From contig NZ_WEGH01000001.1 in assembly GCF_009604375.1 (NCBI RefSeq), positions 2,418,001-2,482,000 on the forward strand: a stretch of 64,000 nt of DNA, written 5' to 3'. Shown piece by piece: positions 47,104 through 55,795 of this stretch (position 1 is its first letter; each line of letters opens with the position of its first letter). The position numbers and the translations under genes were made by a program. Under the pieces are notes generated by a model. That model worked only from the letters and a program-made list of their open reading frames with translations, made no database searches and had not been told where the DNA came from. This DNA is from Actinomadura macrotermitis (lineage in GTDB: Bacteria > Actinomycetota > Actinomycetes > Streptosporangiales > Streptosporangiaceae).

Positions 47104-47958
47104 TCAGGCGCAGTCGACCTTCTCCTGCGGCTGGTAGACGGTGTGGAAGCGCTCGCGGCGCACCTCGCGGCCGCCGCGCTCCAGGATCCGCCACACGTCG
47201 ATCTGGAACCCCCGGCCGCCCCGCGACGGCACGCAGCGGCGGCCCCGGCCTGTCGCCGAGCCGAAGGAGGTGAACGCGTACGGCCGGGACGTCCTGGCCC
47301 GCACCCCGTACCGGCGCTCGCCCCACAGGCTGACGGTCAGCGTCGTCGCCGTCAGCTCGGCGCGGATCGTCACCGGCTTGGCGGTGTCGTTGCGCCAGAC
47401 GAAGTCGAGCCCGGGATAGGCCACCGCGGCCTCCCGCCCCCGCGGGTACTCCGGCATCCACAGGGTGTGCGCGCGGGACCGGCGGATCTGCATCCCGGCC
47501 TCGAAGACGGCGTTGAACAGCGTCGTGGAGACCTGGCAGATACCGCCGCCGAGGTCGTCCACCAGGCGCGCGCCGAGGATCGAGGGGGCCGGCACGTACC
47601 CGCGGCGTTTGCTGCGCGGGCCGACGACGTCGTTGAAGGAGAACTTCCCGCCGGCCTTGACGACCCTGCCGTCCAGCGCGCGCGCGGCGAGCACGATGTT
47701 GCGCACCCGCGGCTCGCCGGGCTTGAAGTGGGTGGTGTAGGTCCCGATCGGCTCCGCCGGCTCGGGCTGCGGCGGCGGGTCGGCGGCCGCCGCGCGCCGC
47801 CGCTCGGCCGCCGCCGCGCCGAGCCCGCGCGCGCCGCCGGCCAGCAGGTAGGCGGCGAGGAGGGCGAGGGTCACCACCATGGCCCCGATGACGACCGGCC
47901 ACCACTTGAACGCGCACTCGGTGAGGCCCGGCTGGGCAGAACGGTCACTTACGGTCAT
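47104..47958 (-). CDS. VanW-family membrane protein
   Basis: A 284-residue protein. One N-terminal membrane helix (~22-42, VVIGAMVVTLALLAAYLLAG). The VanW core follows: RVRNIVLAARALDGRVVKAGGKFSFNDVVG and GGGICQVSTTLFNAVFEAGM, with the invariant GGGICQ-S-T. VanW proteins accompany glycopeptide-resistance and cell-wall genes, but their reaction is unknown. ATG 47958 has GGGGGAGG five bases upstream. The position among cell-wall-related genes fits. Confidence 0.92.
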   Translation of the reverse strand: MTVSDRSAQPGLTECAFKWWPVVIGAMVVTLALLAAYLLAGGARGLGAAAAERRRAAAADPPPQPEPAEPIGTYTTHFKPGEPRVRNIVLAARALDGRVVKAGGKFSFNDVVGPRSKRRGYVPAPSILGARLVDDLGGGICQVSTTLFNAVFEAGMQIRRSRAHTLWMPEYPRGREAAVAYPGLDFVWRNDTAKPVTIRAELTATTLTVSLWGERRYGVRARTSRPYAFTSFGSATGRGRRCVPSRGGRGFQIDVWRILERGGREVRRERFHTVYQPQEKVDCA

Positions 47959-48045
47959 CAACACCTCCCCCTAGGTGACGACTACCGCACCCTACGCAGT
48001 CGCCGGGGGAACATCACGGTCCTCTGTCCGAACCTGTGCAGATGA

Positions 48046-48570
48046 TTACGCGCCCTTCGCAGGGAGCCTGCGAAGCAGCGCGGCGGCAAGGTCGCGAACG
48101 CTCCTTTTGACCGTTTCGAGGTCCCGGGCGGACCCCTCGCCGTCGTACTCCACCTGAACGAAGAGGAGGTTGTCGCGGACGTTCAGCGCGACCCTGGGGT
48201 GCCGCCCGTCCGACTCCGCCCTCATCCGGGCCTCCTCGCCGAGGCCCGGGACGGTGTCGGGCATGTCCTCCGAGGCCTGCCGGAACATCCGCCGCGCCAT
48301 CTCCGCCTGCGTCTGCGTCTCGGTCGAACGGGGCCCGGGGCGGCTCGCCCGCAGCATGAGCAGAGTGTGCGGCTGCCCGGCGATGTCGAACCGGCACGAC
48401 GTGACGTTCCGGTCGAAGTCGCGCATCTCCGGCCGCGCCGTCAGGGTGAGGCCGCCGGTTCCGGGAGGCGGCAGGGCGCACATGTCCTCGAGCGGCGGGC
48501 GCACCGGATCGGTCTTGGCGACCCGCTCGAAGCACAGCGTCGAAGAGCCGCTGCGGCCAGGGCATTGCAT
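48046..48570 (-). CDS. Uncharacterised protein, DUF3558-like
   Basis: A 174-residue protein. The arrangement DPVRPPLEDMCALPPPGTGG, later VTSCRFDIAGQPHTLLMLRA and ALNVRDNLLFVQVEYDG resembles the globular part of DUF3558-type lipoproteins. However, the N-terminal signal peptide and lipobox expected for those are absent in this frame. ATG 48570 is tentative, with no clear ribosome site; the frame is open upstream to 48660. Possibly a truncated or repurposed member. Confidence 0.55.
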   Translation of the reverse strand: MQCPGRSGSSTLCFERVAKTDPVRPPLEDMCALPPPGTGGLTLTARPEMRDFDRNVTSCRFDIAGQPHTLLMLRASRPGPRSTETQTQAEMARRMFRQASEDMPDTVPGLGEEARMRAESDGRHPRVALNVRDNLLFVQVEYDGEGSARDLETVKRSVRDLAAALLRRLPAKGA

Positions 48571-48625
48571 AGACGCGCTTATCGGGAGCCATAACGGCCT
48601 TCCAGGAGGACCCCGACACCCTAAC

Positions 48626-48648
48626 GGCCGCCCGCGCCGCGGGCGGCC
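48626..48648. terminator. Perfect 10-bp GC hairpin after the F420 oxidoreductase gene
   Basis: GGCCGCCCGC, loop GCC, GCGGGCGGCC. It follows the stop at 48668 on the minus strand and precedes the gene starting at 48570, so the two are probably separate transcripts. Confidence 0.65.
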
Positions 48649-48667
48649 GCCTCCGGTCACGCGCCGG

Positions 48668-49624
48668 TCAGCCGCGCAGGCGCGGCAGCACCTCGTCCCG
48701 GTAGAAGGCGAAGAAGCCGTCCGGCTCCGGCCCGACCTGGTTGATGTAGACCTCGTCGTACCCGGCGTCCACGAACGGGCGGATCGCCGCGACGTGCCGT
48801 TCCGGATCGGGCCCGCACGGCACGTTCTGGCGGACCATGTCCTCGGTGACCAGCTCCGACACCTGCGCGAAGTGCCGGGGCAGCGGCAGCAGCTGCGCCG
48901 CCTCGCCGCCGACCTGCTCGTTGCGCCACAGCCGGTGCACGGTCTTGACGCCCTGGTCCTCGTCCTGCGCCCAGCACGCCTTCAGCCCGCCCAGTTTGGG
49001 CTTGCCCGCGCCGCCCGCCTCGTCGAAGGCCGAGACCAGCCCGGGGTCGGGCATGGTGGAGATGTAGCCGTCGCCGACGCGGCCGGCCAGGGACGCCGCC
49101 TTCGGGCCGAACCCGGAGATATAGACGGGCGGCGGGGTGTCGTGCCGCGTGTACAGGCGCGCGGTCTCCACGGTGTAGTTCGGGCCGTAGTGGGAGACCT
49201 GGCCGCCGCCGAACAGCGACCGCATGATCCCGACGGCCTCCTCCAGCATCTCCAGCCGGTCGTCCAGCGCCGGCCAGTGCTCGCCGGTGATGTGCTCGTT
49301 CAGCGCCTCGCCGGTGCCGACGCCGAGCCGGAACCGGCCCTTCAGCAGCACCTGGCTGGTCGACGCGGCCTGCGCGATCACCGCCGGGTGGATCCGCATG
49401 ATCGGGCAGGTCACCGCCGTGGTGACCGGGAGGGACACCACCTGCGACAACGCCCCGATCACCGACCAGACGAACGAGGACTGGCCCTGCTCGTCCAGCC
49501 ACGGGTGGTAGTGGTCGGAGATCCACAGGCCCTCGAAGCCCGCCTCCTCGGCCAGCTTGGCCTGCCGGACGAGCTCGTGCGGTTCCTGCTCTTCGCAGGA
49601 AAGGAAATAGCCGAACTTGGTCAC
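48668..49624 (-). CDS. F420-dependent LLM-class oxidoreductase
   Basis: A 318-residue luciferase-like monooxygenase-fold protein of the F420-using glucose-6-phosphate dehydrogenase-like group: TKFGYFLSCEEQEPHELVRQ, GLWISDHYHPWLDEQGQSSF, GRFRLGVGTGEALNEHITG, and DEVYINQVGPEPDGFFAFY. It implies the host makes coenzyme F420. Substrate unknown. GTG 49624 with GGGGGGAA upstream. Confidence 0.92.
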   Translation of the reverse strand: MTKFGYFLSCEEQEPHELVRQAKLAEEAGFEGLWISDHYHPWLDEQGQSSFVWSVIGALSQVVSLPVTTAVTCPIMRIHPAVIAQAASTSQVLLKGRFRLGVGTGEALNEHITGEHWPALDDRLEMLEEAVGIMRSLFGGGQVSHYGPNYTVETARLYTRHDTPPPVYISGFGPKAASLAGRVGDGYISTMPDPGLVSAFDEAGGAGKPKLGGLKACWAQDEDQGVKTVHRLWRNEQVGGEAAQLLPLPRHFAQVSELVTEDMVRQNVPCGPDPERHVAAIRPFVDAGYDEVYINQVGPEPDGFFAFYRDEVLPRLRG

Positions 49625-49670
49625 CGTTCCCCCCAACGGTCGCTGACGGTCGTGGCGCGGCGGATCGCGG

Positions 49671-49895
49671 TCAGCGGGCGCGGGCCCCGTCGCGCATCCG
49701 CTCCGGGTCGATCTCCCGCTCCGGGAAGCGACGCAGGTACTCGGTCTCCAGCTGCGACATGCGGCGCGTGTGCTCGGCGAACGCCTGGTCGGAGGCGTGC
49801 CGGAGCGCGTCCATCCGCGTGTCGTACAGGCTGGCCAGCTCGCGGAACAGATCGTCCTCGCCGAGTTCGCTCGGTTCGACTCCCACCGTCGTCAT
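49671..49895 (-). CDS. Small DUF6158-like protein
   Basis: A 74-residue acidic helical protein: GVEPSELGEDDLFRELASLY, then AFAEHTRRMSQLETEYLRRFPEREIDP. I know this pattern as DUF6158. No function is assigned. ATG 49895 with GAGGAGGAG upstream. It precedes the F420 oxidoreductase gene by 46 bases on the same strand and is probably co-transcribed. Confidence 0.75.
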   Translation of the reverse strand: MTTVGVEPSELGEDDLFRELASLYDTRMDALRHASDQAFAEHTRRMSQLETEYLRRFPEREIDPERMRDGARAR

Positions 49896-49999
49896 GAGAC
49901 TCCTCCTCATCGTTCCCCCGAACTGCCACCTACCCGGACGGCGGCGGGCGAACCGGCCGCCCCTTGCGCCCCGGCGGTGTGCCAACCTAGCGTTTGGTC

Positions 50000-50443
50000 A
50001 TGACCGAGACGCTCGGGCCGCCGGTCGGCCATGTCCACTCCGCCGCTCTCCCCTGGGTCACCGCCGGGCCCGTCGGGCTGCAGGTCCTGCGGGTCTCCCC
50101 CGACACCTGGGTGGTGCGCAACCGGTTCCAGGCCGGATTCCGCCTCCCGAAGCACAAGCACACCGGCGGCGTGCACGCCTACACGTTCTCCGGACGCTGG
50201 CAGTACGCCGAGTACGGCATCGACTACGTGGCCGGGACGTTCATCTACGAGCCCCCCGGATCCATCCACACCCTGACGGTCCAGGAGGACAGCGACATCC
50301 TCTTCACCATCCAGGGCGCCTTCATCGAATTCGACGAGCAGGAGAACATCTCGGGAATCGTGGACGGCGAATCGACGCTGAACGCCTACTACGCACTGTG
50401 CGACGCCTCCGGGATACCCCGCCCCGAAGGCATCCTGCGGTGA
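50000..50443 (+). CDS. Cupin-domain dioxygenase-like protein
   Basis: A 147-residue cupin. LPKHKHTGGVHAYTFSGRWQYAEYG supplies His ligands and the conserved Glu position, and YEPPGSIHTLTV the third His. It resembles 2,4'-dihydroxyacetophenone dioxygenase/ChrR-like cupins, so an oxygenase role is possible. ATG 50000 lies six bases after TAGCGT, suggesting a leaderless mRNA. The stop overlaps the P450 start (GTGA), so the two act together or at least are coupled. Confidence 0.85.
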   Translation: MTETLGPPVGHVHSAALPWVTAGPVGLQVLRVSPDTWVVRNRFQAGFRLPKHKHTGGVHAYTFSGRWQYAEYGIDYVAGTFIYEPPGSIHTLTVQEDSDILFTIQGAFIEFDEQENISGIVDGESTLNAYYALCDASGIPRPEGILR

Positions 50444-51594
50444 CCGTCCCGGCGGACTTCCCGGACGCCCATTTCGCGGACGGCCACCCGCACGCGCTCT
50501 ACGAGGCCGTCCGCGCCCACGGCTCGCCGGTCCGGCACCCCGCCCTGCCGCTCTGGGTCGTCGGCACCTACGCCGAGGCGCACGCGGCCGCGGCCGACCC
50601 GGCGGCGTTCCGGTCCGGCGACGGCATCCTGATCCCCGAGATCGGGCACGCCTACGACGCGCCGCCGACGATCATGCACACCGACCCGCCGGACCACACC
50701 CGCTACCGCCGGCTGGTGGCGCCCGCGTTCCGGCCGCGGACGATGCGGGCGCTGGAAGGGCCCGTCCGGGACCGGGTCCGCGCGCTGCTCGCGGCCGGTC
50801 CCGCCGACGCGGTCGGCGACCTGGCGGTGCCGCTGCCGCTGCAGGTGATCTGCCTGCTGCTCGGCGTCCCCGAGGACGACTGGCCGCGCTTCCACGCCTG
50901 GTCCGAGGCGATCGTCCCCGGTGCCGCGCCGGGGCTGGACGACGCCGGACGCGACCGGCTGCGGGTCGAATGCGGCACCTACCTGGTCCGGACCGCGCAC
51001 GAGCGCCGCGCCGCCCCGCGCGACGACGTGATCTCCCTGCTGGCGGGCGGCGACCGGCTGACCGACCTGGAGCTGGTGATGTTCCTGATCCAGCTGCTGG
51101 TCGCCGGGAACGAGACGACCCGGCACGCGATCTCGGGCGGCCTGCTGGCGTTCGCCGAACACCCCGGCCAGTGGGCCGCGCTGCGCGCGCGCTCAGGAGA
51201 GCTGCTGGACACGGCCGTCGCGGAGATCCTGCGCTGGACGTCCCCCGTCGTCTACTTCCTGCGGACCGCGACCCGCCCGGTGACGCTCGGCGGCGCGCGG
51301 ATCGCCGCCGGGGAGAAGGTGATGCTGCTGTACGGGTCGGCGAACTTCGACCCGCTCGCCTACGGCCCGGACGCCGCGCGCTTCGACATCGCCCGCCCGG
51401 CCGAACCGGCCGGGATGGCGTTCGGGTTCGGGCCGCACTTCTGCCTGGGCGCGGCGCTCGCCCGCCTGGAGATCCGCGTCCTGCTGGAGGAGATGGCCGC
51501 CCGGTACGAGCGGATCGAGAAGGCGGGCGAGGCCGTCCACAACGGTTCCCCGGTCGTCACCGGCCTGCGCCGCGCCCCGCTGACCTTCAGTTAG
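50440..51594 (+). CDS. Cytochrome P450 (bacterial class)
   Basis: A 384-residue P450. I-helix motif LLVAGNETTRH; K-helix E-x-x-R as EILRW; heme loop FGFGPHFCLGAALAR with Cys335. Length and motifs are normal for bacterial CYPs. Redox partners are not encoded here. GTG 50440 overlaps the cupin stop. The pairing with a cupin suggests sequential oxidation of an aromatic or ketone substrate, by inference. It ends 8 bases inside the convergent gene. Confidence 0.95.
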   Translation: MTVPADFPDAHFADGHPHALYEAVRAHGSPVRHPALPLWVVGTYAEAHAAAADPAAFRSGDGILIPEIGHAYDAPPTIMHTDPPDHTRYRRLVAPAFRPRTMRALEGPVRDRVRALLAAGPADAVGDLAVPLPLQVICLLLGVPEDDWPRFHAWSEAIVPGAAPGLDDAGRDRLRVECGTYLVRTAHERRAAPRDDVISLLAGGDRLTDLELVMFLIQLLVAGNETTRHAISGGLLAFAEHPGQWAALRARSGELLDTAVAEILRWTSPVVYFLRTATRPVTLGGARIAAGEKVMLLYGSANFDPLAYGPDAARFDIARPAEPAGMAFGFGPHFCLGAALARLEIRVLLEEMAARYERIEKAGEAVHNGSPVVTGLRRAPLTFS

Positions 51595-53173
51595 GTTCCG
51601 GCGGCGGCGGGCAGAACACCGCGAGCGCCCCGGCGTGCTTGCCGAAGGCGACCGTGGAGCCCAGCGAGGAGACCTCCCCGTCGCGGGCCAGGCGCAGGTC
51701 GCCGTCCAGGGACTTCAGGTCCAGCGTGCCGCTCTTCCAGTGCCGGTAGCCGGGGGACAGGTGCAGGTGGCCGAGCAGGACGGCGGCGATGGCGCGGGCC
51801 TTCGGCGCGCGGTGCGAGTCGGTGACCATGCGGATGTCCAGGCGGCCGTCGTCGAGGTGGTCGCGCCAGGTCGGGGCGGGCCCGCGGGCGCCGTAGACGC
51901 AGTTGCCGACGAACCCGAGCCACACCCGGCGGGTCCGGCCGTCCACCACCATGTCGATCGGCTCGGAGTGCCGCAGCGTGCGGACTGCGGCGACGGCGAG
52001 CGCGGGCCACTTGCCGAGCCGGCCCTCCAGCCGCTCGCGGCGGTCCACCAGCTCGGTGTAGGCGCCGAAGCTGGCGGTGTTGAGGAACAGCCGCTCCCCG
52101 TCGCCCGGCGTGGTGACGAAGGCCACATCGGCGCGGCCGATGCAGCCCTGCCGGTAGGCGCGGACGGCGTCGGGCGGGTCGTCGATGCCGAGGGTGCGGG
52201 CGAAGTGGTTGAAGGTGCCGCCGGGGACGGGCAGCAGCGGCACCCGGTGCTTCATCGCGGCGCGGGCGCCCACGTTGATCGTGCCGTCGCCGCCGACGAC
52301 CGCGAGCACCTCGGCGCGGCCGGCCGCCTCATCGATGATCTTCTCCAGGTCCTCGTCCGGCCCGGCCTGCACGATCTCGGCGCGCGGCAGCTCGCGCTCC
52401 AGCAGCGCGACGGCCAGCTCGGCCTTGCCGGGGATCAGCCTGGTCGCCCCCTCGCCGGCGTTGTCGCCCGAGCCGACGTTGACCACCGCGACCACGCCCA
52501 CCCCGTCGTCGGTGACCGTGACGCGCTCGGTGGCGGTCCGGGTGACGTGCGCGGCGGGCGGCCGGGCGGGCCAGACCAGCCGGGTGCCGACGGCCGCGGC
52601 GGCGCCGATGCCGAGGCCGGCCAGCACGTCGCCGGGGTAGTGCGCGCCGGTGTAGACCCGGGCGAACGCGACGGCGGCGGCCGTCGCGGCGACCGGCACG
52701 GCCACGGCGGCCGGCGCCTCCAGCGCGACACCGGTCGCGAACGCCGCCGCCGACGCCGAGTGGCCCGACGGGAAGGCGTGCGAGGTCGGCAGCTTCCAGC
52801 GGATCCGGATCGGCGGGACCAGGTCCACCACCGGGCGCTTGCGGCGGAACGCCTGCTTGCCGAGGACGTTCACCGCCGGGCTGGCCACCGCGATCGCGAG
52901 CGTCCCGCGCAGCGCGGCGCGGCGCAGCCGGACCCGCCGGGTCGCCGCGAGCGCCAGGGCGGTGGAGAACCACAGCACCCCGTGGTCGGCCGAGCGCGAC
53001 AGCCGCGGCAGCACGTACTCAAGGCCCGGCAGGCGGGCCGCCGCCACCTGGTCGAACGCCTTGCGGTCCAGGCGGCCGAGGCGGCGCAGCAGCGCCGGAG
53101 GGCGCCGCCGCCCGTCCGCCGGGCCGTGGTCGTCGGCGCGCCGCAGCCGCGCGCGCGCAGTCTTGATGTTCAC
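51587..53173 (-). CDS. PAP2 phosphatase - diacylglycerol kinase fusion
   Basis: A 528-residue protein with two enzymes in one chain. PAP2 part (~40-210): KQAFRRKRPVVD, PSGHSASAAAFATG, and HYPGDVLAGLGIG give the KxxxxxxRP, PSGH and SRxxxxxHxxxD elements, the last one degenerate. Lipid/sphingosine-type kinase part (~230-528): EVLAVVGGDGTINVGA and PLLPVPGGTFNHFARTLG. The two activities are opposite (dephosphorylation and phosphorylation of lipids). The start is unsure: GTG 53173 or ATG 53212, both with poor ribosome sites. Confidence 0.9.
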   Translation of the reverse strand: MNIKTARARLRRADDHGPADGRRRPPALLRRLGRLDRKAFDQVAAARLPGLEYVLPRLSRSADHGVLWFSTALALAATRRVRLRRAALRGTLAIAVASPAVNVLGKQAFRRKRPVVDLVPPIRIRWKLPTSHAFPSGHSASAAAFATGVALEAPAAVAVPVAATAAAVAFARVYTGAHYPGDVLAGLGIGAAAAVGTRLVWPARPPAAHVTRTATERVTVTDDGVGVVAVVNVGSGDNAGEGATRLIPGKAELAVALLERELPRAEIVQAGPDEDLEKIIDEAAGRAEVLAVVGGDGTINVGARAAMKHRVPLLPVPGGTFNHFARTLGIDDPPDAVRAYRQGCIGRADVAFVTTPGDGERLFLNTASFGAYTELVDRRERLEGRLGKWPALAVAAVRTLRHSEPIDMVVDGRTRRVWLGFVGNCVYGARGPAPTWRDHLDDGRLDIRMVTDSHRAPKARAIAAVLLGHLHLSPGYRHWKSGTLDLKSLDGDLRLARDGEVSSLGSTVAFGKHAGALAVFCPPPPEPN

Positions 53174-53324
53174 CCCTGCGTCCAAGGTCCGCCGTCCGTC
53201 GTTGGCATGCATGACGGGGGGTATCCCCACCGACGTGGACATGATGCCGCGAAGATCTGGAATCGGGAGGGCACATGAGGGCGAACGTCCCTGACACAAG
53301 GCGGACTGCAATAGGCTTCCCGGC

Positions 53325-54287
53325 ATGAGTCACCCGGAACGGCTCAGCACCTCGGGTGGCGAGCCTGTCGCCACGATCGCGGAGCCTCCTCGCATGAACG
53401 GGTCGGGCAACGAGTCCCTGGCCGAGTTCGCCGCCCGTCATGGCCTGACGCAGAGCGCGGCACGTCCCTCCCTACGCAAGTACGTGCAGGAGCTGTGGCA
53501 ACGGCGCACGTTCATCTGGAACTTCGCGACCGCCAAGACCGCCTCGACCTACAGCGGGTCCCAGCTGGGCCAGCTGTGGCAGGTGCTCACCCCCCTGCTG
53601 AACGCCGGCGTCTACTACTTGATCTTCGGTGTGCTGGTCGGCACCAGCAAGGGGATCCACAACTACACGGCGTTCCTGATCACCGGGGTGTTCGTCTTCA
53701 CCTTCACCCAGCGGTCGCTGACCGCCGGAGCCAAGGCGATCGGCGGAAACCTGTCCCTGATCAGGGCCCTGCACTTCCCGCGCGCCTCGCTGGTGTTCGC
53801 CAACGTGCTGATGGAGCTGCAGCAGCTGCTGATCTCCATGGTCGTGCTGGTCGTGATCGTGCTGCTCACCGGGGAGATGCCGACCCTGACCTGGCTGCTG
53901 ATCCCGCCGCTGCTGATGCTGCAGCTGCTGTTCAACGTCGGGATCAGCCTGGCCATCGCCCGGCTCGGCGCGTTCGTCCGCGACATCCAGCAGCTGCTGC
54001 CGTTCATCACCCGGACCTGGCTGTACTTCTCCGGCGTCTTCTTCCTCATCCCGCAGATGGCGGCGAAGTTCGACCACAAGGGCTACCCGTGGGTCGGCAA
54101 GATCCTGGAGGCCAACCCCGGTGCGGTCTACATCGAGCTGATGCGCTCCTGCCTGATCGGCGACGTCTCCAAGTTCCCCATCAACCACGGCCTGCTGTGG
54201 ACGTACGCGGTGCTGTGGGCCGTGGTGGCCTTCATCGGCGGGTTCTGGTACTTCTACCGTGCTGAGGAGAGGTACGGACGTGGCTAA
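53325..54287 (+). CDS. ABC-2 type polysaccharide/teichoic-acid exporter permease (TagG/Wzm-like)
   Basis: A 320-residue membrane protein with about six helices after a ~65-residue cytoplasmic N-terminus. RRTFIWNFATAKTASTYSGSQLGQLWQVLTP is the conserved opening of this family and LLPFITRTWLYFSGVFFL a typical loop. It pairs with the ATPase encoded immediately downstream to export a lipid-linked glycan. ATG 53325 follows a TAGGCT -10-like hexamer by seven bases and lacks a Shine-Dalgarno, so it is possibly leaderless. Confidence 0.9.
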   Translation: MSHPERLSTSGGEPVATIAEPPRMNGSGNESLAEFAARHGLTQSAARPSLRKYVQELWQRRTFIWNFATAKTASTYSGSQLGQLWQVLTPLLNAGVYYLIFGVLVGTSKGIHNYTAFLITGVFVFTFTQRSLTAGAKAIGGNLSLIRALHFPRASLVFANVLMELQQLLISMVVLVVIVLLTGEMPTLTWLLIPPLLMLQLLFNVGISLAIARLGAFVRDIQQLLPFITRTWLYFSGVFFLIPQMAAKFDHKGYPWVGKILEANPGAVYIELMRSCLIGDVSKFPINHGLLWTYAVLWAVVAFIGGFWYFYRAEERYGRG

Positions 54288-55095
54288 CAGCCTGAAGGAG
54301 AAGACCTCGTTGGCCGGGGCGCAGCCCGAAGTCGTCATCGACCCCGCCCGCGAACCGATCGTGGTCGTGGACGGGCTGCACATCGTCTACCGGGTGTACG
54401 GCGCCGGCAGCAAGGGCAGCGCCGCGAGCGCCCTGATGCGCATCGTCAAGCGCCAGAACCGGCCGCAGATGAAGGAGGTGCACGCCGTCAAGGGCGTGTC
54501 CTTCGTGGCCTACCGGGGCGACGCGATCGGCGTCGTCGGCACCAACGGGTCGGGCAAGTCGACGCTGCTCGCGGCGATCGCCGGCCTGCTGCCGCCCGCG
54601 CGCGGCGGCGTCTACACCGATGGCCAGCCGTCCCTGCTCGGCGTGAACGCGGCGCTGATGAAGGACCTGACGGGCTCGCGCAACATCATCCTCGGCTGCC
54701 TGGCGATGGGCCTCACGCAGGAGGAGACCAAGGCCAAGTACGACGAGATCGTCAAGTTCGCCGATCTCAAGCCGGGCTTCATCGACTACCCGATGAGCAC
54801 CTACTCCTCCGGCATGGGCGCCCGGCTGCGGTTCGCGATCGCGGCGGCCCGCACGCACGACGTGATGCTGATCGACGAGGCGCTGGCCACCGGCGACGCC
54901 AAGTTCAAGCGGCGCAGCAAGGCCAAGATCGACGAGCTGCGCCAGGACGCCGGCGCGGTCTTCCTGGTCGCGCACAACCTCGACGTCATCGAGGAGACCT
55001 GCAACCGGGTCATCTGGCTCGACGACGGCCGGATGAAGATGGACGGCGACCCCGAAGAGGTCCTCGCCGCCTACACCAAGGCCACGGGCAAGTAG
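54280..55095 (+). CDS. ABC transporter ATPase for glycan export (TagH/Wzt-like)
   Basis: A 271-residue ATPase. Walker [10 protein letters not shown], signature [11 protein letters not shown] (variant of LSGGQ), Walker [13 protein letters not shown], switch His in LVAHNLD. The N-terminal insert before Walker A and the short C-terminus fit the TagH/Wzt group without a carbohydrate-binding tail. GTG 54280 with AGGAGAGG seven bases upstream; it overlaps the permease gene by 8 bases. The substrate may be a product of a glycan cluster such as that at 40.2-45.2 kb, by inference. Confidence 0.92.
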   Translation: MANSLKEKTSLAGAQPEVVIDPAREPIVVVDGLHIVYRVYGAGSKGSAASALMRIVKRQNRPQMKEVHAVKGVSFVAYRGDAIGVVGTNGSGKSTLLAAIAGLLPPARGGVYTDGQPSLLGVNAALMKDLTGSRNIILGCLAMGLTQEETKAKYDEIVKFADLKPGFIDYPMSTYSSGMGARLRFAIAAARTHDVMLIDEALATGDAKFKRRSKAKIDELRQDAGAVFLVAHNLDVIEETCNRVIWLDDGRMKMDGDPEEVLAAYTKATGK

Positions 55096-55177
55096 GCACG
55101 GGCGAGTAGTCCGGGTAGACCTCCTCGCTGGTAGGTATGGAGCGCGTATCCATCCGCCAGTCGAGGAGGTCTTTTTC

Positions 55178-55696
55178 ATGGGCAAGCCGCCGCTTCCGTA
55201 CGAGTTCCTGCCCGAGGCCGGGTCGTTCACCGTCACCAGCACCGACATCGCCGACGGGGAACGGCTCCCCGAGGAGCACGTCTTCGACGACTGGGGCTTC
55301 AGCGGCGGGAACCGGTCGCCGCAGCTGAGCTGGTCGGGGTTCCCCGCCGGGACCAAGAGCTTCGCGGTCACCTGCTTCGACCCCGACGCGCCGACCGGCA
55401 GCGGGTTCTGGCACTGGTCGCTGTTCGACGTCCCGGCCGACGTGACCGAGCTGGCGACCGGCGCCGGCACCGCCGACGCCAAGGTCGGCGTGCAGGCCCG
55501 CAACGACTACGGGACCAAGGCGTACGGCGGCGCCGCGCCGCCGCCGAACGGCCCGCACCGGTACGTGTTCGCCGTGCACGCGCTGGACGTGGAGTCGCTC
55601 GGGGTGGACGCGGACGCCTCGCCCGCCGTGGTGGGCTTCAACATCACCGCGCACACCCTGGCGCGCGCGCTGATCGTCCCGGTCTACGAGGTCTGA
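55178..55696 (+). CDS. YbhB/YbcL family PEBP-like protein
   Basis: A 172-residue phosphatidylethanolamine-binding-protein homologue: [54 protein letters not shown] across the ligand pocket, and [16 protein letters not shown]. Ligand and role unknown in bacteria. ATG 55178 with GAGGAGG upstream and a TAGGTAT-like hexamer before it. Convergent with the radical SAM gene, with a strong hairpin between. Confidence 0.92.
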   Translation: MGKPPLPYEFLPEAGSFTVTSTDIADGERLPEEHVFDDWGFSGGNRSPQLSWSGFPAGTKSFAVTCFDPDAPTGSGFWHWSLFDVPADVTELATGAGTADAKVGVQARNDYGTKAYGGAAPPPNGPHRYVFAVHALDVESLGVDADASPAVVGFNITAHTLARALIVPVYEV

Positions 55697-55702
55697 TCGG
55701 TC

Positions 55703-55732
55703 CGGGCGGGCCGCCGTGCGGCGGCCCGCCCG
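55703..55732. terminator. Perfect 13-bp hairpin between convergent PEBP and radical SAM genes
   Basis: CGGGCGGGCCGCC, loop GTGC, GGCGGCCCGCCCG. No T tract. Probably a bidirectional terminator. Confidence 0.8.
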
Positions 55733-55741
55733 TCCCGGCCG

Positions 55742-55795
55742 CTACTGCTGCCAGGGGCTCTACTTCTGCCAGGGGCTCTACTGCTGCCAGGGGAA
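55742..55795. repeat. Three tandem 18-bp repeats covering the stop codon of the radical SAM gene
   Basis: Units at 55742, 55760 and 55778, each CTACTGCTGCCAGGGGCT with at most a few changes. On the gene strand each unit reads PWQQ (or PWQK) followed by TAG, so the C-terminus and stop codon are present three times in a row; translation ends at the first. Confidence 0.9.
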
